This document shows positions 25,771 through 33,878 of a stretch of 45,111 nt of DNA, in pieces. Source of the DNA: Lachnospiraceae bacterium (GTDB lineage Bacteria > Bacillota > Clostridia > Lachnospirales > Lachnospiraceae); NCBI GenBank assembly GCA_017622795.1, contig JAGAQI010000108.1, positions 1-45,111 on the forward strand, read 5' to 3'. Every line of letters begins with the position of its first letter. Position 1 is the first letter of the stretch. The notes beneath the pieces are model-generated. The model worked only from the letters and a program-made list of their open reading frames with translations. It was not told where the DNA came from and made no database searches. The position numbers and the translations under genes were made by a program.

Positions 25771-27239
25771 TGAAAGATCAAGAGTTAAAACCAAAATATA
25801 ACCGGTTATTTATCAAAACGTATACCAGCTTTGCCGCAGTAATTACAGTGTTTGCCCTGCTTCTGGGTGTGCTTTACATGCGTATGTATGAAAAAGCAGC
25901 TGTAGAAAATTTTGAGCAGCAGCAAGGCAGAAAGGCTCAGGCAATTGCCAAACGCTGCAGCACCTATTTCCTTGATAAGCAGCCGGAAAGCTGGAAAAAT
26001 TATCTTATGCAGCTTTCCGAATTGGAAGGTACGGAAATATGGCCGATTTCGAATCCAAATGCGGCATATCCGCTAAGCTGGGATATGGCTACCAATCTGG
26101 ATGTGGAAACCCTGACTAAATCCTATGTGGAAATTGCACAGACTGCCTTTTCAGGAAGTGCAGAAATCCGTACCCAGTTCAGTTCTTATCATGAATGTGA
26201 CATTGTTATGGTTGGCATGCCGGTTCAGGGTGTTAATGGCGAAGTGGCAGGTGCAATTTTGTTAATTTCCCCGGTAGAAGCCCAAAAGGAAATTGTTAAC
26301 AGCAGCTGGTACATGATTTTTATGAGCGGCATGGTGGCCTTAATGATTTCCTTTGTGATTGCCATTCCGTTTGCAAGAAATCTTACCCAGCCGATTACCA
26401 GCATGCGTTCCACCGCCTTAGAACTGGCAGCGGGCAATTATGAGGCTGAAACCGGCATTGACCGTTACGACGAAATCGGTGAGCTGGCCACCACCATCGA
26501 CTTTCTGGCCGACAAGCTTGCCGAAAACGAAATCGAGCGCAAAAACATGGAACAGATGCGTTTAGACTTCTTTGCCAATGTATCCCACGAGCTGCGTACC
26601 CCAATCACCGTTGTGCGGGGTTACACCGAATCCCTGGTAGACGGTGTGGTTTCCGACGAAGAACGCCGCCAGCAGTATTACAACCGGATGCTTTCCGAAT
26701 GCCAAAGCATGGAGCGTCTGGTGGGCGACTTATTGCTGCTTTCCAAGATGCAGAATCCGGACTTCCAGGTAGAAAAAGAACCGGTTAATCTGCAACAGGT
26801 ATTTTACGATATCCGCCGTACCGCCTGGGCCATTGCCGATGAACGCAACATTGAAATTGTGGTGAATCAGCCGGAAGAGCCATGTGTTATGATGGCGGAT
26901 TACGTACGCCTGCGCCAAATGTTTGTGGTTATTGTGGATAACGCCATTAAGTTCTCCCAGGATAACTCCAGTATTTACATTACCATGGAAGCAGACGAGG
27001 CCATCCGGGTTTCCATCCGGGATGAAGGTGTCGGCATTTCTGAAGAAGAACTGCCTTACATTTTTGAGAAATTTTATAAATCCAAGCTCCGACAAAATGC
27101 AAAGGGCTCCGGTCTCGGTCTTGCCATTGCCCGTCAGATTTGTTTAAAACATGATGGCAAAATTGATATAAAAAGTGTAGTGGGTGAAGGCACCACCTTT
27201 ACCTTCACTTTTCCTAAAATGAATGAATTAAATGCTTGA
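25770..27239 (+). CDS. Membrane sensor histidine kinase (HAMP, HisKA, HATPase_c)
   Basis: 489 aa. TM1 is at about 18-37, an extracytoplasmic sensor region at about 38-178 and TM2 at about 180-200. A HAMP domain (about 202-255) is followed by HisKA with phospho-acceptor His273 (FFANVSHELRTP). The HATPase_c domain has the N box around Asn391 (VDNAIKF), DEGVGISEEE, the F box FEKFYKSK and GSGLGLAIA. It is cotranscribed with the regulator at 25078. The architecture resembles cell-envelope sensors of the PhoR/ResE/WalK type, but no PAS domain is evident. The signal is unknown. The promoter of the following 6S RNA overlaps its stop codon. Confidence 0.93.
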   Translation: MKDQELKPKYNRLFIKTYTSFAAVITVFALLLGVLYMRMYEKAAVENFEQQQGRKAQAIAKRCSTYFLDKQPESWKNYLMQLSELEGTEIWPISNPNAAYPLSWDMATNLDVETLTKSYVEIAQTAFSGSAEIRTQFSSYHECDIVMVGMPVQGVNGEVAGAILLISPVEAQKEIVNSSWYMIFMSGMVALMISFVIAIPFARNLTQPITSMRSTALELAAGNYEAETGIDRYDEIGELATTIDFLADKLAENEIERKNMEQMRLDFFANVSHELRTPITVVRGYTESLVDGVVSDEERRQQYYNRMLSECQSMERLVGDLLLLSKMQNPDFQVEKEPVNLQQVFYDIRRTAWAIADERNIEIVVNQPEEPCVMMADYVRLRQMFVVIVDNAIKFSQDNSSIYITMEADEAIRVSIRDEGVGISEEELPYIFEKFYKSKLRQNAKGSGLGLAIARQICLKHDGKIDIKSVVGEGTTFTFTFPKMNELNA

Positions 27240-27264
27240 TAAATACCACAAGATGTAGTATAAT
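27236..27264 (+). promoter_or_regulatory. Sigma-A promoter of the 6S RNA gene
   Basis: TTGATA (27236-27241), 17 bp spacer, perfect TATAAT (27259-27264). The -35 overlaps the TGA stop of the kinase gene. The expected transcription start is near 27271. Confidence 0.85.
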
Positions 27265-27270
27265 AAAGTC

Positions 27271-27468
27271 ACAAAAGTTCTTGTCCTAGAATGTGCGATA
27301 CTCCCTGTTATTTTGAACCTACATTACTTTAAAAGGGATTCCAATATTTTTAAGTGGATGTCAGGCCTCCGATACGCAGTGGAAGGCAGAAGCTTAATTG
27401 AGGTTGCCCACCTAGCTTCGCTAGGAGTCAAAATACGGGAACCGGCATTCCGGGATTAGAACAAGAGA
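27271..27468 (+). ncRNA. ssrS: 6S RNA, Firmicutes type
   Basis: This is a roughly 198-nt non-coding stretch directly behind a strong promoter. The 5' end (GTTCTTGTCCTAGAATGTGC) can pair with the 3' end (GCATTCCGGGATTAGAACAA) to form the closing stem. The interior has segments resembling Clostridia/Bacillus 6S RNAs, including TTTTGAACC near 27312, GGCAGAAGC, and GAGGTTGCCCACCTAGC followed by a small hairpin CTAGCttcGCTAG. 6S RNA mimics an open promoter and sequesters sigma-A RNA polymerase in stationary phase. The family is recalled by pattern; a covariance-model search would settle it. The exact 3' end is uncertain. Confidence 0.72.
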
Positions 27469-27482
27469 TAAAGTCTCAAGGT

Positions 27483-27648
27483 ACATAAGAAGAATTCTAC
27501 AAAAGAAGGCTTTTACAAAAGAAAACTTACCAAAGAGAACTTTTACAAAAGACAGCATCTGCAAAAGAAGACGTTTACAAAAGATGGTTCTTACTAAAGA
27601 AAGCATTACAAAAGAATTTATAAAGTACATAAGACAAAATACCAAAGG
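27483..27648 (+). repeat. Degenerate 16-bp-period tandem array (consensus TTTACAAAAGAA plus 4 nt)
   Basis: ACAAAAGA-like units begin near 27483, 27499, 27515, 27529, 27545, 27561, 27577, 27593 and 27608, then less regularly at 27627 and 27641. Spacing is 14-16 nt, mostly exactly 16. The units lie between the 6S RNA and the terminator at 27644, so they are probably transcribed. Stop codons and the lack of a ribosome binding site argue against coding. The RNA would be A-rich and mostly unpaired. Confidence 0.85.
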
Positions 27649-27671
27649 CACCGCGTTGCGGTGCCTTTTTT
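27644..27671 (+). terminator. Strong terminator after the 6S RNA/repeat array
   Basis: GGCACCGC (27647-27654), loop GTT, GCGGTGCC (27658-27665), then T6. It is flanked by AAA on the left, so it could work both ways. Confidence 0.9.
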
Positions 27672-27690
27672 CATTTTCTTTACTTCACTA

Positions 27691-27886
27691 CCCGCCCCAC
27701 GGAAATTCTTTCCTTGCCTGTTTCTTTTCCTCACCCAGCCACTTTTCCCGGTTGCTTTCCAAAGCTGTGTTCCCTTTTCCTGACATGATGTCAGGAAAAG
27801 AAATACACCTTTGGAGCCTGCCGGAAAAGTGCTGAACGTGAGGTCTAAGAAACAGGCAGGAAAGAATGGGATTCCGCCGGGGCGGG
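27691..27886. repeat. Class D long palindromic element (196-nt hairpin)
   Basis: CCCGCCCC (27691-27698) pairs with GGGGCGGG (27879-27886). The arms remain complementary inwards with small bulges, for example TGCCTGTTTCTT against AAGAAACAGGCA and CCACTTTTCCCGG against CCGGAAAAGTGC. The centre is a perfect palindrome, TTTTCCTGACAT-g-ATGTCAGGAAAA (27775-27799). It abuts the class A copy at 27890. No gene is inside. Confidence 0.85.
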
Positions 27887-27889
27887 TGT

Positions 27890-28283
27890 TTTCGCACCAA
27901 TTTCGATTACCAACATTCCGTGTTTTTCCGGCGGCTCCAATATCGCACAGTTTTGCCGATATGGCAGCGTCGGTGCTTTTGCCAACTGTTTGAAGTGACG
28001 GAGCATTTACTATCTTTGGCCTTAGGCATCCTTCAAAAGCGCGATAGCGCTTTTAAGAAAAGTATTCAGGGCATGTGGACACTTTATGTGTCTGACATGC
28101 CCTGTACTTTTCTTGAAAGTACATCCATCGGATGTTTTGAAGGTTGCCTAATTTCAAAAGAATTTGCTCCGGCACTGAGTTTTGGAAAAGCACCGGTAAG
28201 CAGGCATATGTTTTCGGCAAAATAATGCGATTTGGCAAGCCCCCGTGGGAAACAGCGGAGTTGTAAGAGAAATTGGTGCGAAA
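27890..28283. repeat. Class A structured intergenic repeat, copy 2 (394-nt imperfect hairpin)
   Basis: The base pairs TTTCGCACCAATTTC (from 27890) with GAAATTGGTGCGAAA (28269-28283), and the arms stay imperfectly complementary for over 140 nt. The apex has a hairpin at 28067-28104 (CAGGGCATGT/ACATGCCCTG with inner GACAC/GTGTC), then GTACTTT/AAAGTAC (28104-28122) and ACATCC-ATC-GGATGT (28121-28135). An extra hairpin AAAAGCGC-GATA-GCGCTTTT lies at 28036-28055. The right arm has GGCAAGCCCCCGTGGGAA at 28234-28251. Copy 1 at 8036-8360 shares the apex and this motif, but its arms differ in sequence and it lacks about 75 nt of the left arm. The element lies between convergent genes. Confidence 0.82.
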
Positions 28284-28294
28284 TCACCTTAAAA

Positions 28295-28319
28295 GAGGGC
28301 AGCCGGTTCGGCTACCCTC
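28295..28319 (-). terminator. Terminator of dapB
   Basis: GAGGG-c-AGCC (28295-28304), loop GGTTC, GGCT-a-CCCTC (28310-28319). On the minus strand TTTT follows. It lies 7 bp past the dapB stop. Confidence 0.85.
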
Positions 28320-28326
28320 CAAAAAA

Positions 28327-29085
28327 CTATAATTCGATTACATCCTTCATGCTGTACATTCCTGCAGACTTTCCTGCTAAGTACTTTGCTGCGGAAACCG
28401 CGCCCTTTCCAAAGATTGCCTTAGAATATGCGGTATGCTTAAACTCGATGACTTCATCGGTGCCGGCGAAGATTACTTCGTGCTCACCTACGATGGTGCC
28501 GCCGCGGACTGCGCTGATACCGATTTCCTTTTTGTCACGCTTTACACGTTCTGTAGAACGGTCATACTTATAATTGTACTCGTTGTTTAATGCCTCATTG
28601 ATGGCGTCTGCCAGAGCAAGTGCGGTGCCGGATGGTGCATCCACCTTCTGGTTATGATGCTTTTCTACCAATTCGATGTCGAAGTTGGCATCAGCAAGCA
28701 CCTTTGCTGCCGCCTGAACAAGTCCGAGTAACAGATTGATACCCAGGGACATGTTGGCGGAACGTAAAATTGCCACCTTCTTAGAAGCTTCGTTAATCTT
28801 TGCAAGTTCCTCTTCACTGTAGCCGGTGGTGCAAAGTACCAGAGCCAGGTTCTTTGCGATACCAACGGATAAAATATCGTTAAGTGCAACCGGTGCGGAA
28901 AAATCAATTACCGCATCTGCTTCTACGTTACATTCGGTAATTTTCTTAAATACCGGATAGGCATCTAACTGTTCGCCGGAAATATCCACGCCTGCTACGA
29001 TTTCTGCATTTTCATCTTCTTTTACTAACTGGCTGATCACGCGGCCCATCTTGCCGTTACAGCCACACATAATAATTCTGGTCAT
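28327..29085 (-). CDS. dapB: 4-hydroxy-tetrahydrodipicolinate reductase
   Basis: 252 aa, second committed step of the diaminopimelate/lysine pathway, reducing hydroxy-tetrahydrodipicolinate with NAD(P)H. The N-terminal nucleotide-binding motif is GCNGKMG (8-14). The catalytic segment ELVEKHHNQKVDAPSGTA contains the His-His and Lys residues, and VRGGTIVGEHEV is the C-terminal signature. Length is standard. It lies 87 bp downstream of dapA and is probably cotranscribed, ending at the hairpin at 28295. Confidence 0.96.
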   Translation of the reverse strand: MTRIIMCGCNGKMGRVISQLVKEDENAEIVAGVDISGEQLDAYPVFKKITECNVEADAVIDFSAPVALNDILSVGIAKNLALVLCTTGYSEEELAKINEASKKVAILRSANMSLGINLLLGLVQAAAKVLADANFDIELVEKHHNQKVDAPSGTALALADAINEALNNEYNYKYDRSTERVKRDKKEIGISAVRGGTIVGEHEVIFAGTDEVIEFKHTAYSKAIFGKGAVSAAKYLAGKSAGMYSMKDVIEL

Positions 29086-29172
29086 CCTTTATCTCCCTTC
29101 CAAACTATACAGAAAAGGAATGCTGCCAACCCACAAAAGGTCTTAACAACACTCCTTTCGCCTTCACTATTC

Positions 29173-30060
29173 TTACTTCACAATACCAAGCTTCTGAAGT
29201 TCTGCAAGGAGAACCTTTGCATGATCTTCTTCCATTTCAGTGAGCGGCATTCTCATCGGACCAACTTCAAAGCCCATAAGGTTTAATGCCCTCTTAACCG
29301 GAATCGGATTTACTTCACAGAACAGGGCGCGGATGAGCGGTAAATACTTCATCTGAAGTTCTAAGCTGCCCTTGACGTCGCCTGCTAAGTACTTTGCACA
29401 AATATCGTGGGTGTCACGAGGAGCCACGTTGGAAAGTACGGAAATAACGCCCTTACCGCCAATGGACATCATCGGAGTGATGAGTCCGTCTTCACCGGAG
29501 TAGATGTCGATATCACCCTGACATGCTTCGAGAGTTTCTAGGGTCTGAGGAAGGTTGCCGGTAGCGTCCTTCATGGCAATAATATTGTCATATTCCTTAA
29601 TCATGGTTGCTGCGGTTGCAGGTAAAATATTGCAGCCGGTTCTGCCCGGAATATTATATAAAATAAGAGGAATATCAACAGATTTTGCAATGGCACCAAA
29701 GTGAGCGATAAGACCCTTCTGGGTTGCCTTGTTATAGTATGGAGATACTACCAAAGCACCGTCTGCACCTGCCTTTTCCGCTTCTTTGGTTAAGTAAATT
29801 GCGGTTTCGGTACAGTTGGAACCGGTACCTGCCACAACAGGAATTCTCTTTGCAGTCTTCTGTACCGCATAGCGGATACATTCCACATGCTCCTCATGTG
29901 TCATGGTAGAAGCCTCACCTGTGGTTCCTACAATAACAATACTGTCTGTACCGTTTTCCACCTGAAAATCAATTAATTCTCCCAATTTATCAAAATTAAT
30001 TTCTCCATTCTCCTTAAATGGTGTAACAATGGCTACACCTGCACCTGTAAAAATTGCCAT
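29173..30060 (-). CDS. dapA: 4-hydroxy-tetrahydrodipicolinate synthase
   Basis: 295 aa TIM-barrel aldolase that condenses pyruvate with aspartate semialdehyde, first committed step toward lysine and peptidoglycan diaminopimelate. The Schiff-base Lys164 lies in IIAMKDATGN. Tyr135 is in LYNIPGRTG, and GTTGEASTM is the phosphate-binding-like loop. The frame is open 30 codons further upstream, but ATG 30060 is preceded by AAGGAGGGAG and gives the normal N-terminus (MAIFTGAGVAIVTPF). It forms the dapAB unit with dapB. No lysine riboswitch fits in the short leader. Confidence 0.96.
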   Translation of the reverse strand: MAIFTGAGVAIVTPFKENGEINFDKLGELIDFQVENGTDSIVIVGTTGEASTMTHEEHVECIRYAVQKTAKRIPVVAGTGSNCTETAIYLTKEAEKAGADGALVVSPYYNKATQKGLIAHFGAIAKSVDIPLILYNIPGRTGCNILPATAATMIKEYDNIIAMKDATGNLPQTLETLEACQGDIDIYSGEDGLITPMMSIGGKGVISVLSNVAPRDTHDICAKYLAGDVKGSLELQMKYLPLIRALFCEVNPIPVKRALNLMGFEVGPMRMPLTEMEEDHAKVLLAELQKLGIVK

Positions 30061-30093
30061 TTTGATATCTCCCTCCTTGTTTCGATTGTCCGT

Positions 30094-30123
30094 ATTGTAA
30101 CACTCTGTACCCGTCTTTGTCAA
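30094..30123 (-). promoter_or_regulatory. Sigma-A promoter of dapA
   Basis: Minus-strand TTGACA (30118-30123), 18 bp spacer, TACAAT (30094-30099), 33 bp before the dapA start. It lies just beyond the end of the ABC exporter gene, so dapAB is an independent unit. Confidence 0.8.
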
Positions 30124-30165
30124 TAATCCGAGGGCACTTTTATGCGACACAGCGCTACTTCTTTA

Positions 30166-31938
30166 CTAGGAATTTGCGTTTGCCAGCTGAAGCTCATATA
30201 ATTTTTTATAAATTCCGTCCTGGGCAAGCAGTTCCTGATGGGTACCGGTTTCCCGGATACGTCCCTTATGCATTACCATAATTTTGTCTGCATGCTGTAT
30301 GGTAGACAGTCGATGCGCCACCATAATCGTGGTACGGTTCTGCATCAGTTTTTCCAGTGCCTCCTGAATCAACTGCTCCGTTTCGGTATCGATGTTGGCG
30401 GTTGCTTCATCCATTACTAAAATTGCAGGGTCATACGCCAAAGTTCTTGCAAAGGAAATTAACTGGCGCTGGCCTGCGGAAAGGGTAGCACCGCGCTCCG
30501 TTACCGGTTCGTCATAGCCCTTCTCCAGCTGCTCGATAAAACCGTCCGCATTGACATAGCGGGCTGCTTCTTTGATTTCTTCTTCGGAAATAGTTTCATT
30601 CTTCAAACGGATGTTACTCTTAATATCTCCGGTGAACATAAAGACATCCTGTTGTACCTGGCCGATAGCGCCGCGAAGTTCATCCGTACTCATCTCTTTG
30701 ATATCCACACCGTCGATGGTGATGCGGCCCTTCTGAATATCATAGTAACGGCCGATTAAATTCAGGATAGAGGACTTGCCGGCACCGGTAGCACCTACAA
30801 AGGCCACTCTCTGCCCCGGTTCAATGGTGAAGCTGACATCTTTTAAAATCCAGTCCTCACCCTGATAAGCGAACCACACATTTTCAAAAACAATGCGGCC
30901 CTTTACCTTGCCAAGTTCTACCGGCTGTTCCGGGTTCTTTACCAATGGGTCCTCATCTAAAATCGTAAAGATTTTTTCTGCGGAAGCCATAGCGGACTGT
31001 AACGTGGAAAACTGCTCTGCAAGCTCCTGAATCGGATCAAAAAAGGAGCGGATGTAATCGGAGAAAATATATAAGGTTCCGGCAGTGATAGCGCCTTCCA
31101 AAACAATATTGCTTCCCACACCGAGAATGATACAAAGTGCCACGATGGACAAAATGTACATGAGCGGACGGAAAATGGCAAATACCAGCATTTCCCGATA
31201 ACTTGCATGGAACAAATCTCTTGCTCTGTCCTTAAACTCCATATCCTTTTCGCGTTCCTTCGCAAAAATCTGGATTACCTTCATGCCGGACAAATGCTCG
31301 GAAAGATATGTATTTAAAGCAGTTAACTTCGTTCTTACAATACGGTAGGTGGTTTTGGAAATGCTCTTAAACACAATGGTCAAAACCACTATCAGCGGCA
31401 TCAGACATAACGTCAGGGCTGCCAGCTTTGCATTCAACAAGAACATTACCACCATCAAGCCGATGATTTTCGCGATATTTTTAATAAGGCGCACCAGAAT
31501 CTGGGTGTACATCTCATTTAATGCTTCCACGTCATTGGTGACACGGGTGACGATTTTACCCACAGGGGTAATATCAAAAAACCGCATAGAAAGCTTGTGG
31601 ATGTGTTCAAACACTTCCTGACGGATGTTGTAAATGATGGTCTGACCGGTCAACTGCAAAATCCAGGTATTCAGGAAGTTAAATAAAAAGCCCAATACCA
31701 GTACGATAATGTACTGCACACTAAGGAGTGCAATTTCGGAAAAGTCCGCCGAAACGGAAAATAAATCGATGGCTTTACCGGTTAAAATCGGACGGTAAAT
31801 TTCGATAACCGTAATGCCAAGCACCAATAAAAGGCAAATCAAAAACTGCCACCAGTACGGCGCAGCGTACTTTAAGAGACGGTCGAGTACCGGTCCCTGT
31901 ACGTTTTCTTCAATGGAGGATAACTTTCTGTTTTTCAT
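30166..31938 (-). CDS. ABC exporter half-transporter, catalytic-site partner of a heterodimer
   Basis: 590 aa. An N-terminal six-helix exporter domain (about 20-310) is fused to an ATPase domain (about 345-585). The Walker A is FVGATGAGKSS and the Walker B is ILVMDEATANID with an intact catalytic Glu. Its signature motif is LSAGQRQ, a deviation from LSGGQ. The frame is open 43 codons further upstream, overlapping the neighbouring gene, but ATG 31938 has AGGAGG and starts MKNRKLSS. It is 16 bp downstream of the partner at 31955. The pair resembles BmrCD/LmrCD and TM287/288-type multidrug or lipid exporters. Substrate unknown. Confidence 0.92.
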   Translation of the reverse strand: MKNRKLSSIEENVQGPVLDRLLKYAAPYWWQFLICLLLVLGITVIEIYRPILTGKAIDLFSVSADFSEIALLSVQYIIVLVLGFLFNFLNTWILQLTGQTIIYNIRQEVFEHIHKLSMRFFDITPVGKIVTRVTNDVEALNEMYTQILVRLIKNIAKIIGLMVVMFLLNAKLAALTLCLMPLIVVLTIVFKSISKTTYRIVRTKLTALNTYLSEHLSGMKVIQIFAKEREKDMEFKDRARDLFHASYREMLVFAIFRPLMYILSIVALCIILGVGSNIVLEGAITAGTLYIFSDYIRSFFDPIQELAEQFSTLQSAMASAEKIFTILDEDPLVKNPEQPVELGKVKGRIVFENVWFAYQGEDWILKDVSFTIEPGQRVAFVGATGAGKSSILNLIGRYYDIQKGRITIDGVDIKEMSTDELRGAIGQVQQDVFMFTGDIKSNIRLKNETISEEEIKEAARYVNADGFIEQLEKGYDEPVTERGATLSAGQRQLISFARTLAYDPAILVMDEATANIDTETEQLIQEALEKLMQNRTTIMVAHRLSTIQHADKIMVMHKGRIRETGTHQELLAQDGIYKKLYELQLANANS

Positions 31939-31954
31939 GCTGCTTTCCTCCTTC

Positions 31955-33850
31955 CTAGACCGCTTCCAGCTGTTTTTCCAGCTGTTGCTTTTCGTATAAT
32001 TTTGCGTAAATTCCATCGGCAGCCAATAATTCTTCGTGGGTGCCGTACTCTGCCGGCTTACCTTCATCCAGCACTAAAATATGGTCTGCATTCTGGATTG
32101 TGGAAATACGGTGGGCAATGATAATGGTAGTCTTGCCTGCCCGGTTTTCCTTTAAGTTCTTTAAAATCTGTTCCTCGGTATCCGTATCTACCGCAGACAG
32201 GGAATCGTCTAAAATAAGAATCGGAGCATCCTTCATCAGCGCTCTGGCAATGGAGCTTCGCTGCTTCTGACCGCCGGATACGGTAACGCCGCGTTCCCCT
32301 ACCATGGTGGAATACTTGCGCGGGAACTCCATAATATTGTCATGGATGCAGGCCATCTTTGCTGCTTCCTGCACCTCTTCCAAATCGTCGTATTCTTTAT
32401 CTGCCCGGCTTTCCCTGTTGTAAAGTTCCTGCTCCAGATATGCCTCTTCTCCTTCTTTACGGCTAAGGAACAGCTTGTGCTTTACTTTTTCTTCCGGACG
32501 TTCCTTAAAGTTTCTGACGCCAAAAGCAATGTTGGTCTGCAGGGTATCGGAGAATAAGAAGTTATCCTGCGGTACATAAGCAATCTGCTCACGGAGAGTC
32601 TTCAGCGGAATTTCATTAATGTCATGTCCGTCAAAGGAAATCATACCATCTTCTACGTTATACATATGTAATAACAGGTTGGCAACGGTAGTTTTGCCGC
32701 TGCCGGTACGACCGAGAATCGCCAGGGTGCTGCCCTTTGGCACCGTTACATTGACCTTTTGCAGTGCATCCGGCAACGCTTCTTTGTAGCGGAAGGTCAG
32801 GTCATTTAAGCAGATGTTGCCGGTCAGGCTTGTAATCTCTTCGTTTGTTTTTTCTGTATCTTTAATTTCCGGCTGTTCATCAAAAATACTCTGGATACGG
32901 TTCATGGACGCAATACCCTGAGAGAACATATTGATACTGTCGCCCACGGCAATCATCGGCCACACAAGACTTCCGATGTACTGGTTGAAAGCTACAAACT
33001 GTCCCGGGGTAATGCTTCCCTGAGATACCAGATAACCGCCGTATAACAGGGTAATCACACTGGATAAACCGATCAGTGCTTCCAATAACGGCCATACCAC
33101 AGCGTTTAATTTTACTACCCGCATGTTTTTATCTTTGTTGTTTTTATTTGCTTTTGCAAAAGATACTAATTCTTTTTGTTCCTGTACAAATGCCTTAATC
33201 ACGCGGATACCGGAAATACTCTCCTGTACCTCATCCGTCAAATCGGAAAAAGCCTGCTGCTTTTCGGAGAAACGTTTTTCAATGGCTTTGCCGTAGTACA
33301 CACCGCCAAACAGAATTACCAAAAGCGGCAGAATAGCAATTAAGGTAAGCTCCAGGTTGACGTGCTCAATCATTTTTACCAATACCATGATGGTCATAAT
33401 AACCGCATCAAAGGTAGAAATTACCGCCGGGCCGACTGCCATGCGGACGGAATTTAAATCGTTGGTAAAGTGAGCCATTAAATCACCGGTTTTATTCCGG
33501 TTGTAGTAATTCATGGACAATCCGGTTAAATGGGAAAACATATCCTCACGGATTTCCAGCTCGATTTTACGGCAGCTTCCGAAGATAAAATATCTCCAGA
33601 AAAATCTTCCCACCATAAGAATAATGCCGATGAGCAGGATAAGAAATACATAGTGCATTGCACCTTTTAAGTCCATATTGCCGATGGTAAGGCCGTCGAT
33701 AATTTCACCGGTATATTCCGGAATAAACAAGTTGGCATAGTCCACCACAAACAAAGTGATAATACCGCCAAGATAAGACCACTTGTGTCTGCCTACATAT
33801 TTTAAAATCATTTTAGGAAACGGCTTCTTTTCCTTTTTCTCTTTCTGCAT
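31955..33850 (-). CDS. ABC exporter half-transporter, degenerate-site partner of a heterodimer
   Basis: 631 aa with six membrane helices (about 25-330) and a C-terminal ATPase domain. Walker A is LGRTGSGKTT. The Walker B ends ILILDDSLSAVD, with Asp in place of the catalytic Glu. The signature motif is canonical, VSGGQKQR. Between the Q loop and the signature is an acidic/basic insertion (about 45 aa, around FLSRKEGEEAYLEQEL) not usual in homodimeric exporters. The Asp and the partner's LSAGQ would together form the non-hydrolysing site, as in known asymmetric exporters. ATG 33850 is preferred over an upstream extension; its ribosome binding site (GAGAGAG) is weak. It lies 28 bp after the dpp ATPase gene. 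Confidence 0.92.
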   Translation of the reverse strand: MQKEKKEKKPFPKMILKYVGRHKWSYLGGIITLFVVDYANLFIPEYTGEIIDGLTIGNMDLKGAMHYVFLILLIGIILMVGRFFWRYFIFGSCRKIELEIREDMFSHLTGLSMNYYNRNKTGDLMAHFTNDLNSVRMAVGPAVISTFDAVIMTIMVLVKMIEHVNLELTLIAILPLLVILFGGVYYGKAIEKRFSEKQQAFSDLTDEVQESISGIRVIKAFVQEQKELVSFAKANKNNKDKNMRVVKLNAVVWPLLEALIGLSSVITLLYGGYLVSQGSITPGQFVAFNQYIGSLVWPMIAVGDSINMFSQGIASMNRIQSIFDEQPEIKDTEKTNEEITSLTGNICLNDLTFRYKEALPDALQKVNVTVPKGSTLAILGRTGSGKTTVANLLLHMYNVEDGMISFDGHDINEIPLKTLREQIAYVPQDNFLFSDTLQTNIAFGVRNFKERPEEKVKHKLFLSRKEGEEAYLEQELYNRESRADKEYDDLEEVQEAAKMACIHDNIMEFPRKYSTMVGERGVTVSGGQKQRSSIARALMKDAPILILDDSLSAVDTDTEEQILKNLKENRAGKTTIIIAHRISTIQNADHILVLDEGKPAEYGTHEELLAADGIYAKLYEKQQLEKQLEAV

Positions 33851-33878
33851 GATGCTCTCTCTCTTTCTGCTAATGAAA

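Noticed and set aside
27483-27648. The 16-bp-period array as a CRISPR.
   Set aside because: Units are too short and degenerate, there are no unique 30-40 bp spacers, and no cas gene is near.
27421-27651. A 76-codon minus-strand frame through the 16-bp array.
   Set aside because: It is a by-product of A-rich repeats on the plus strand. There is no ribosome binding site, and it overlaps the 6S RNA 3' end.
30061-30165. A lysine riboswitch before dapA.
   Set aside because: Only 105 bp separate the genes and a near-consensus promoter lies 33 bp from the start, leaving no room.
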